From positions 1-10,277 of the forward strand of contig JAJPXA010000202.1 of NCBI GenBank assembly GCA_021205715.1: DNA of 10,277 nt. The letters run 5' to 3'. Origin of the DNA: Bacillota bacterium (GTDB taxonomy: Bacteria; Bacillota; Clostridia; UBA1381). Below, in pieces: positions 1 through 6,375 of the stretch (positions within the stretch are counted from its first letter, which is position 1; every line of letters starts with the position of its first letter). The notes beneath the pieces were generated by a model. The model saw nothing but the letters and a program-made list of their open reading frames with translations, was not told where the DNA came from and ran no database searches. Both the position numbers and the translations under genes were made by a program.

Positions 1-108
1 ATAATACTTATACTCTTTTGCGCGGCTTCAATATCAAAGGTCGAGATAAATAGCGATATAACATCGTATTTGCCGGCGGATTAGGAAACGCGGCGCGGCA
101 TAGACCTT
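1..108 (+). pseudogene. 5' part of the MMPL transporter gene, in frame but interrupted by an amber codon at 82-84
   Basis: Frame 1 is open from base 1 to base 81. It encodes a hydrophobic stretch, IILILFCAA, which looks like the end of transmembrane helix 1, followed by KVEINSDITSYLPAD. Then comes TAG at 82-84, then ETRRGIDLMDEEF running straight into the 109 ORF without a frame change. The YLPxDxET...G..xMxEEF pattern is, from memory of the family, the usual beginning of loop 1 in clostridial MMPL transporters, so the homology continues across the stop. One substitution (for example TCG or CAG to TAG) would explain it. The gene is therefore truncated both by the window edge and, internally, by one nonsense codon. 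Alternatives are a base-calling or assembly error, or read-through. Confidence 0.75.
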
Positions 109-2397
109 ATGGACGAGGAATTTTTAACGCTCGGCACCGCGCGGGTGATGGTGTCAAACGTCACATACGAGCGCGCGGAGGAAATGGCGGGATATTTCGA
201 GGCGGTGAGCGGAGTCGATTCCGTCGAGTTTGACGACACGGAGGAGCATTATAAAAATTCCGCCGCGTATTACAATATAACGTTTGCCGGCGAGGATGAC
301 GACGAGGAATCGCTCGCCGCGATGGAGGAAATAAAGAACTATATATCCGATATGGACGCCTATGTGGTTTCCGAGGTCGGAAAGGATGAAACGGCGGAGC
401 TTGAGGAGCAGATGTCGATAATTTTGATTATCGCCGCGGTGATTATAGTCCTTGTTTTGCTGTTTACGTCCAAGAGTTATATGGAAATACCCGTGTTTAT
501 AATAGTTTTCGGCGCGGCGGCTGTGCTTAATATGGGAACCAATTATTTTTTGGGAACAATATCCTATATAACAAACGCGGTGGCGATTGTTTTGCAGTTG
601 GCGCTCGCGATAGATTACGCTATCATATTGTGCCACAGGTATATGGATGAGAGAGAAAATCTGGACGTGCGCGAGGCGGTAATCGCAGCGCTGTCAAAGG
701 CTATTATCGAAATATCATCGAGCAGTCTTACGACCATAGCCGGACTTTTCGCGATAACGCTTATGCAGCTTCGCATCGGTCGGGATATGGGCGTGGTTTT
801 GATAAAGGGTATATTTTTCAGCCTGTTCACGGTGTTTTTCCTAATGCCCGGGCTTTTAATGCTGTTCGGGAAATCCATAGACAAAACTCACCACAAGAGC
901 TTTGTCCCGAGCATACGCGCTTGGGGGCGGCTTATCGTAAAAACGCGTTGGATATTGGCGCCTGTTTTTGCCGTCGTAATCATAGCGGCTGTTGTTTTAT
1001 CGTCAAAAACCGAGTACGCCTTTTCGCTTAACACCGTTTCGACCGACAAGCCGTCGGATGAGAGGATAGCTATGGATAAAATTAAGGAAAATTTCGGCGA
1101 AAGCAATACGATTGCCGTAATAGTCCCGTCGGGAAATTACGAAAGCGAAAAGCGTGTTTTGGAAAAGGCGCTCGAACTTGACGCGGTCACGGGCGTGACG
1201 GGTCTTGCAAGCACAACGGTTAAGGATGATTACGATTATACGCTCACGGATAGGATAACTCCGCAGGAGCTGTCGGAAATGATGGATATTGACATTGACG
1301 TGACGCGGCTTTTATACAAGGCATACGGTATAGATTCCGGTCAATACGGGCCCGCTCTCCTAAATGTCGACAGCTACAGTGTGCCGCTTATAGATATGTT
1401 TATGTTCCTGTGCGAAAATGTCGATGAGGGAGCGATAGAGCTTGACGACGACACGACGGAGGATCTCGAGGAGCTGTACGGCACTCTGCAAACGGCGCTT
1501 TTGCAGCTTCAAAGCGAGGATTATTCGCGCCTTGTTATCACCGCCGATACGGGCGAGGAGGGAGCGGAAACCTTCGCGCTTATGGAGGAAATACGCGCGG
1601 CGGCGGCAGAGTACTACGGGGATGACGTGATACTTGTCGGCAACTCGACAAACGCGAAGGATTTAAGCGATTCCTTTGGCGACGACAGCAATAAAATAAA
1701 TATTATCACAATACTTTCCGTGCTTGTGATACTTCTGTTTACATTTAAGTCGGCAGGTGTGCCGGTATTGCTGGTGCTTTGCATTCAGGGAAGCATTTGG
1801 ATAAATTTCGCCTGCCCGTATATCGCGGGGGACAATATATATTTCCTTGCGTATCTCGTCGTAAGCTCGATACAGATGGGCGCGACAATCGATTACGCGA
1901 TAGTGCTGACGAACCGATATTTGCAGCTCAAGGATGAGGTGCCGCCAAAGGATGCCGTTGTCACGGCGATAGACGAGTGCTTCCCGACAATAATAACATC
2001 CGGCAGCATACTTACCATAGCGGGATATTTGATAGGCTTTATCGCGACGGAGCCTGTTATAAACGCCGTGGGCATATGTATCGGACGCGGAACGCTGATT
2101 TCGCTCATCATAGTAATGACGGTTCTTCCGCAGCTTCTTATGCTCGGAGATAAGCTGATAGAACGCACTAAAATTACGGTAAAGGTAAAAATCAAAAAGC
2201 CCGCATCTTCAAAACCGTCGGTTCTTGTTCTTCAAGGCAAGCTTACCGGCGGGAGCAACGCTGATATAAAAATGATTGTATACGGCAAAAGCGATATTTT
2301 GAAGAACTCGAAAATAGAGGTGTCCGCCGCCGGCGCGGAGGATGTGCATAAGCTCGCGGAAAAGAATGACAGAGAGGGAGAGAGTGAAAATGAATAG
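109..2397 (+). CDS. MMPL/RND-family membrane transporter (main open part; real start lies upstream of the window)
   Basis: Integral membrane transporter of the RND/MMPL superfamily, which uses the ion gradient to export lipids, drugs or other hydrophobic compounds; the substrate here is unknown. Counting from the ATG at 109, the first loop ends near residue 100. Helices follow at about 103-121, 127-147, 153-175, 205-222, 230-254 and 280-298, then a second large loop to about 528, and the second helix set from about 530 to 690. The duplicated family signature is present in both halves: LALAIDYAIILCHRY (D169) and GATIDYAIVLTNRY (D595). A soluble tail of about 65 residues follows the last helix. 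The ATG at 109 is very unlikely to be the native start: it has no Shine-Dalgarno sequence, and a start there would lack the first helix and the beginning of loop 1, both of which are encoded upstream in the same frame across the TAG at 82-84. The gene ends in TAG at 2395-2397, overlapping the next start. Family assignment is firm. Whether the copy is functional depends on the amber codon. Confidence 0.9.
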   Translation: MDEEFLTLGTARVMVSNVTYERAEEMAGYFEAVSGVDSVEFDDTEEHYKNSAAYYNITFAGEDDDEESLAAMEEIKNYISDMDAYVVSEVGKDETAELEEQMSIILIIAAVIIVLVLLFTSKSYMEIPVFIIVFGAAAVLNMGTNYFLGTISYITNAVAIVLQLALAIDYAIILCHRYMDERENLDVREAVIAALSKAIIEISSSSLTTIAGLFAITLMQLRIGRDMGVVLIKGIFFSLFTVFFLMPGLLMLFGKSIDKTHHKSFVPSIRAWGRLIVKTRWILAPVFAVVIIAAVVLSSKTEYAFSLNTVSTDKPSDERIAMDKIKENFGESNTIAVIVPSGNYESEKRVLEKALELDAVTGVTGLASTTVKDDYDYTLTDRITPQELSEMMDIDIDVTRLLYKAYGIDSGQYGPALLNVDSYSVPLIDMFMFLCENVDEGAIELDDDTTEDLEELYGTLQTALLQLQSEDYSRLVITADTGEEGAETFALMEEIRAAAAEYYGDDVILVGNSTNAKDLSDSFGDDSNKINIITILSVLVILLFTFKSAGVPVLLVLCIQGSIWINFACPYIAGDNIYFLAYLVVSSIQMGATIDYAIVLTNRYLQLKDEVPPKDAVVTAIDECFPTIITSGSILTIAGYLIGFIATEPVINAVGICIGRGTLISLIIVMTVLPQLLMLGDKLIERTKITVKVKIKKPASSKPSVLVLQGKLTGGSNADIKMIVYGKSDILKNSKIEVSAAGAEDVHKLAEKNDREGESENE
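2376..2380 (+). promoter_or_regulatory. Ribosome binding site deciding the start at 2390
   Basis: GGGAG sits nine bases before the ATG at 2390, inside the last codons of the transporter gene. Its spacing, and the signal peptide that follows, favour 2390 over the in-frame ATGs at 2342 and 2366. Confidence 0.6.
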
Positions 2398-5300
2398 TAT
2401 TTGCAAAAAAATCTTTACGCTGTTTGCGGCGCTCCTTTTGACTTTTGAATGTCTGCCGCTCTGCGAAGCGGCGGCGGCAAGCGACATATGCTATATAAAA
2501 ACCGCCGAGGATTTAAAAGAGCTTGCGGCAAAGTGCAAGGACGAAAAGTACAGCGCCGATTTAACGGTGTATTTAACCGACGATATCGATATGCGCGGCA
2601 GCTCGTTTACCTCGATACCGTATTTTTCGGGTACGTTTGACGGCAGAGATTACACGATAAGCGGTGTCAGCATAAAGCAGAAAGGTTCCGGCATAGGCTT
2701 TATACGCGAAAATTCGGGAACGGTTAAAAATCTGACGGTTGAGGCGACGCTTTTGCCGGAAGACACGAAAAAGAACGTCGGAATAATCGCCGGTAAAAAC
2801 ACCGGCGTGATTTCAAACTGCGCGGCGCGCGGCACGGTTGAGGCAAAGGAAAACACCGGCGGCATAACCGGCAGAAACACCGGCGCCGTATCGGGCTGCG
2901 TAAATTATTCAACCGTGACGGGTGATTTAAAAACCGGCGGCATCGCGGGAACGAACGACGGAACAATCAGCGGCTGTTACAACTACGGCGCGGTAAACAA
3001 TCGAAGCGCCGGCAAAAAAGACAACAGCTCGTTGATTAACATAAATCTTGACAGCCTGCGCGCCACGGGTTCGGCGGTTTTTGAAATAACAGGCGGAATC
3101 GCCGGTCAGAATAACGATGTTATAAAAAGCTCGCATAATTTCGGCGAAATCGGATACGTGTATGTCGGCAATAAAACCGGCGGCATTGCGGGTGTGCAGA
3201 GCGGAAACATATCCGAATGCACAAATAACGCTCCTATATTAGGCAAAGACGATGTCGGCGGCATTGTCGGACGGCTTATTCCCGAAATAACCGCCGTTTA
3301 CGGCGATAAGGCGGACGCGGTCGGCAAAAGCCTCGATAAAACGCGCGGCTCCGTTGACGCGCTCGGAGATAATCTCAGCAACAACAATCTCGATAAATAT
3401 CTTGACGATATCGGCGGCTCGCTCGAAAAAATCCAAAGCAGCATTGAGGTGTTCAGCGATGATTTCAGCGGCGACGCGGATGCCGTGCTGGACATTATCG
3501 AAAGCGAAAACGCCGTTCTCAAGGAACAGACAGACGCCTTGATTGATGAGTTCGACACGTTTTCGGACGACCTTGAGGCGGATATGGACGACATTGGCGC
3601 CTCCGTTGACGAAATGCGCGCCGCGCTCGACAATATCGAGGAGATAGGAGATATTATGAGCGGCGATATGCGCGACGTCCTCGACACGCGCTTTGACAAT
3701 ATCGAGTATACCGTTGACGTTATGGAAAGCGACCTCGACGCGGTGTCGGATGATATAGATAATATTATCGAGCTTGCCGAGGACATAGACGAAATTTTAA
3801 ACGGCGGCACCTCCGCGTCGGAAAAAGCGCGTGAAATGGCGAAGGTTTTCGACGATTACAACGGAAACAGCATCGAGTATTCGCTTAAAAAAATAAAAAG
3901 GAAAATTGAAAATATCGAGGATTATTCCGGCACAATATCGAAAAACATCGTTCAGGTTACAAGAGCGGTCGAGGATATTTTCGGCACCTTTGACGCGACG
4001 CGGGAGGACGTGACGGAAATCATCGGTGATTTGTCCGCGCTGCTCGCGGATATGGACGAGAGCGAGCTGTCAGCCGTTTCGCGGCTTCTTGCGCTTGTTC
4101 AAGGCGGGAGCTTTTCGCAGGAGGATATCGAGGAGGTTATCGAAGCGATAGTCGCGGAAGAAGAGGAAATGGCGGCAATTTACGCGAAAGCCGCGGCGGC
4201 AGCCGTGAAAACGGCGGAGCTTTTGGAATACCTTGACACGGCGTCGGATAATATCGGCGCGGCGCAGAGCGCGGTAAAAAGCAATATCCGAGGCCTTATG
4301 TCGAATCTTTCGCTCGTATGGGATGAGCTTGAGGATATAACGGAGTACGCGGAGATAATAGTTATCGATTTGGAGGAAATGTACGATGTCGCGAGCGACT
4401 GCAAGGATATTTTGCTCGGCGGCGACACGATGTCCGAAAAACTGAACAAATTCGCGGACATATACGACGAGTATGAGGACAAGGACGTGAATCTAAAACA
4501 ATCCGTTGACAATCTCGGCGATACCGCCGCCGGCTTAACGGATGAGATAAGCGCATTGCGCGGCGATTTGGAGCCTATCGCCGATAAGATAACCGATTAT
4601 TCCGACGCGTTTTCAGATGAGGCGGAAGCGGCGGCGGACCATATGGACAGCGCGGCGGAGAAACTCGGAGATGATATAAAGAGCTTTACCGACAATGCGT
4701 CCGACAGGCTGAAAATCGTAAGCGGCAGTCTTGATAATCTGTTGTCCTCGCTTACGGATTTTCTGTCGGAAACGAATGCGGAATCAAAGGAGCTGATAGA
4801 TGATTTGGGCGACTCCGCCGACGATTTGCGCCGCGGCGCGGATAATACAAGGAATGAGGTCAAGTCGATGAAGGAGCAATTCGATGATGATTTCGATAAG
4901 GTTATGGACGGCGCGGACGAGGTCGCGGACAGAATTTCGGACTTAACGCGAGAAAGCGAGCGCGGTTACGTAAATGATTACAGTAATTTAAGCGGCGGCG
5001 GCGTGATAGCCGGCTGTGAAAACAAGGCGTCGGTCGAGGGACGGACGCGTGTGGGCGGTATATGCGGTTCGGCGGCTCAAAGCGCGGACTTTGACGAGGA
5101 GGACGAAAATGAAAACGAGGATATTATAACCTACATAAACAATCAAAAGGATGATGACGGCACAAGCGCCGCGTCAAAGGTTATAAACGACTCCGTCACA
5201 AGCGTCAAGGCGGTAATAGCCTATTGCACAAACAGCGGAAGCGTTGATTCAAAATCGGATTATGCGGGCGGAATTTTGGGGCGCGGTTATTTCGGAACGG

Positions 5301-6295
5301 TCTTAAACAGTGCGAACCGCGAGTATATATCCTCGCTCGAGGGCGGCTATGTCGGCGGCATAGCGGGGCGAAGCGCGGGCGATATTGTATCGTGTTACGC
5401 GGTGACAACCCTGCGCGGGGACGCGTATGTCGGCGGCATTGTCGGCAGCGGGAATAATGTCAGCGGCTCGGCGGCGATAGCGGATATAGATAACGGCGAA
5501 GACGGACTGCCCGATTCGTGCGGCGCCGTCGGCGCGTATATCGGCGGCTCGGCGTTGGATAACGTATATTTAAGCTCCACCCTTGCGGGCATTGACGGTG
5601 TGGACATTGACGGCGCGAGAACGGTGACGTATGACGAGCTTATGTCAAGGGACGGCATACCGGATATGTTTGGGAAAATGCGCGTGAGCTTTATCGCCGA
5701 TGGAGAGGAAACGGCGGCGGTTTATGTGGATTACGGCGGCTCGGTCGGCGTGATACCCGATATTCCCGATACCGGCGCGGGATACGGCGAGTGGGAGGAT
5801 ATCGATTTGTCATCCGTGAAAAATTACGTTAAGGTTTACGCGCTTTACAGCAAGTATACCACGACCATCGGCAGCGGAGAACGCAAAGCGCGCGTCCTTG
5901 CCGAGGGCAAATTTACCGCCGCCGCTCAGCTTAAAATCAGCGAATATGAGGACAGCATCGGCGGCTGTAAGACAGTTTTGGGTTACAGTGCGAAAATATA
6001 CGACACGAAAATCGCGGGTGACGTGAAATACAGAGTGCTTTGCGAGGATGCCGCCGATAATTTTAAGGTGTTCGTAATCGAGGACGGGGAATACAAGGAG
6101 CGCGAATATGAAACGGACGGCAGTTATGTGGTGTTTGACGCGCCCTGCGACAGCACGTTTATAATCGTGAAGCCGAGCGTTTTAAAATACGTGTTGGCGG
6201 CGGTAACGGCATTAACCGCGGCGCTGTGTGTTCTCGCGTACATAAAGCGAGCCTTTATAAAAGAAAAGCTCGGCAAATTCAAAAGCGGGAAATAA
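2390..6295 (+). CDS. Giant exported, membrane-anchored protein: GLUG-like beta-solenoid split by a long acidic coiled coil
   Basis: The protein has 1301 residues; its function is unknown and it is probably an envelope partner of the overlapping MMPL transporter. The start at 2390 is chosen because it gives a clean signal peptide (NSICKK, then IFTLFAALLLTFECLPL, cleavage near CEAAAA, residues 26-30) and has GGGAG nine bases upstream. An in-frame ATG at 2342 would bury the signal. Residues 31-125 resemble the usual lead-in of GLUG-repeat proteins (edL..LA, DIDM, GTFDGRDYTISG). Residues 128-297 are GLUG-like repeats with GGIAG and SGCYNYG motifs. Residues 298-857 are heptad-rich, very acidic helix with recurring LGD and LxxG steps. 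Residues 860-1060 resume the repeats (VGGICG, AGGILG, VGGIAG, VGGIVG). Residues about 1110-1155 resemble a Listeria-Bacteroides B-repeat (VDYGGSVGVIPDIP, YGEWE). The last helix, about 1265-1284, is followed by a lysine-rich tail, so the bulk lies outside the membrane. The overlap of 8 nt with the transporter implies translational coupling. The pairing recalls MMPL with YhgE/Pip-type coiled-coil proteins, but no Pip membrane domain is visible. CDS certain; role inferred. Confidence 0.93.
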   Translation: MNSICKKIFTLFAALLLTFECLPLCEAAAASDICYIKTAEDLKELAAKCKDEKYSADLTVYLTDDIDMRGSSFTSIPYFSGTFDGRDYTISGVSIKQKGSGIGFIRENSGTVKNLTVEATLLPEDTKKNVGIIAGKNTGVISNCAARGTVEAKENTGGITGRNTGAVSGCVNYSTVTGDLKTGGIAGTNDGTISGCYNYGAVNNRSAGKKDNSSLININLDSLRATGSAVFEITGGIAGQNNDVIKSSHNFGEIGYVYVGNKTGGIAGVQSGNISECTNNAPILGKDDVGGIVGRLIPEITAVYGDKADAVGKSLDKTRGSVDALGDNLSNNNLDKYLDDIGGSLEKIQSSIEVFSDDFSGDADAVLDIIESENAVLKEQTDALIDEFDTFSDDLEADMDDIGASVDEMRAALDNIEEIGDIMSGDMRDVLDTRFDNIEYTVDVMESDLDAVSDDIDNIIELAEDIDEILNGGTSASEKAREMAKVFDDYNGNSIEYSLKKIKRKIENIEDYSGTISKNIVQVTRAVEDIFGTFDATREDVTEIIGDLSALLADMDESELSAVSRLLALVQGGSFSQEDIEEVIEAIVAEEEEMAAIYAKAAAAAVKTAELLEYLDTASDNIGAAQSAVKSNIRGLMSNLSLVWDELEDITEYAEIIVIDLEEMYDVASDCKDILLGGDTMSEKLNKFADIYDEYEDKDVNLKQSVDNLGDTAAGLTDEISALRGDLEPIADKITDYSDAFSDEAEAAADHMDSAAEKLGDDIKSFTDNASDRLKIVSGSLDNLLSSLTDFLSETNAESKELIDDLGDSADDLRRGADNTRNEVKSMKEQFDDDFDKVMDGADEVADRISDLTRESERGYVNDYSNLSGGGVIAGCENKASVEGRTRVGGICGSAAQSADFDEEDENENEDIITYINNQKDDDGTSAASKVINDSVTSVKAVIAYCTNSGSVDSKSDYAGGILGRGYFGTVLNSANREYISSLEGGYVGGIAGRSAGDIVSCYAVTTLRGDAYVGGIVGSGNNVSGSAAIADIDNGEDGLPDSCGAVGAYIGGSALDNVYLSSTLAGIDGVDIDGARTVTYDELMSRDGIPDMFGKMRVSFIADGEETAAVYVDYGGSVGVIPDIPDTGAGYGEWEDIDLSSVKNYVKVYALYSKYTTTIGSGERKARVLAEGKFTAAAQLKISEYEDSIGGCKTVLGYSAKIYDTKIAGDVKYRVLCEDAADNFKVFVIEDGEYKEREYETDGSYVVFDAPCDSTFIIVKPSVLKYVLAAVTALTAALCVLAYIKRAFIKEKLGKFKSGK
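2774..3277 (+). repeat. Degenerate in-gene repeats encoding the first GLUG-like solenoid block
   Basis: At least five imperfect copies encode a unit of the type TGGIAGxNxGxISGCxNYGxV, centred on GIIAGKNTG, GGITGRNTG, GGIAGTNDG, GGIAGQNND, GGIAGVQSG and the half-unit GGIVGR. At DNA level the core ACCGGCGGCAT recurs. Copy spacing varies (about 20 to 50 residues), so this is a protein repeat rather than a simple DNA tandem repeat. A cysteine recurs at the same place in several units (SNC, SGC, SGC, SEC). Confidence 0.8.
4991..5560 (+). repeat. Degenerate in-gene repeats encoding the second GLUG-like solenoid block
   Basis: The same repeat type resumes after the coiled coil with GGGVIAGCENKASV, VGGICGS, AVIAYCTNSGSV, AGGILGRG, VGGIAGRSAG, IVSCYAV and VGGIVGSG. 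The first unit begins with the half (IAGCxNxAxV) that is missing from the end of the first block. Between VGGICGS and VKAVIAYC lies an acidic low-complexity linker (DEEDENENED). Confidence 0.75.
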
Positions 6296-6310
6296 TCGCT
6301 CGAATTTGTA

Positions 6311-6339
6311 TTGCTTTTTAGCGCGGCTTATGCTAAAAT
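6311..6339 (+). promoter_or_regulatory. Vegetative (sigma-A type) promoter for the rhamnosidase gene
   Basis: TTGCTT at 6311-6316 and TAAAAT at 6334-6339 are separated by exactly 17 bases, and the -10 is extended by TG at 6331-6332. Transcription would begin near 6346, giving a leader of about 30 bases before the ATG at 6376. The -35 is weak (three of six bases) but the extended -10 compensates. This makes the rhamnosidase gene separately transcribed from the transporter operon, although no terminator is visible between them. Confidence 0.6.
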
Positions 6340-6361
6340 AGCCGTAGTTGTAAACCGAGTT

Positions 6362-6368
6362 AAAGGAG
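6362..6368 (+). promoter_or_regulatory. Strong ribosome binding site of the rhamnosidase gene
   Basis: AAAGGAG lies seven bases before the ATG at 6376. It fixes that start and argues for efficient translation. Confidence 0.85.
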
Positions 6369-6375
6369 CGGAATT

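Noticed and set aside
82..84. TAG recoded as an amino acid genome-wide (alternative code or pyrrolysine)
   Set aside because: TAG serves as the normal stop of the same gene at 2395-2397 and appears nowhere else in frame in the window. MMPL transporters are not known pyrrolysine proteins. A point mutation or sequence error is simpler.
109..111. ATG at 109 as a genuine start of the transporter
   Set aside because: There is no Shine-Dalgarno sequence before it, and family-specific sequence (end of helix 1 and beginning of loop 1) is encoded upstream in the same frame.
2342..2344. ATG at 2342 as start of the giant protein
   Set aside because: It would add 16 charged residues before the signal peptide and deepen the overlap with the transporter. 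The ATG at 2390 has a spaced GGGAG and yields a normal signal peptide.
6324..6344. Hairpin CGGCT...AGCCG between the giant protein and the rhamnosidase genes, as a terminator
   Set aside because: The stem is only five pairs around an 11-base loop, no T tract follows, and it covers the -10 of the promoter. It might be chance or a weak regulatory fold, but it is not a convincing terminator.
6349..6364. TGTAAACCGAGTTA-like sequence as a catabolite (cre) or LacI-type operator before the rhamnosidase gene
   Set aside because: The left half resembles such operators, but the central CG is displaced by a base and the right half does not mirror the left, so the match is too poor to call.
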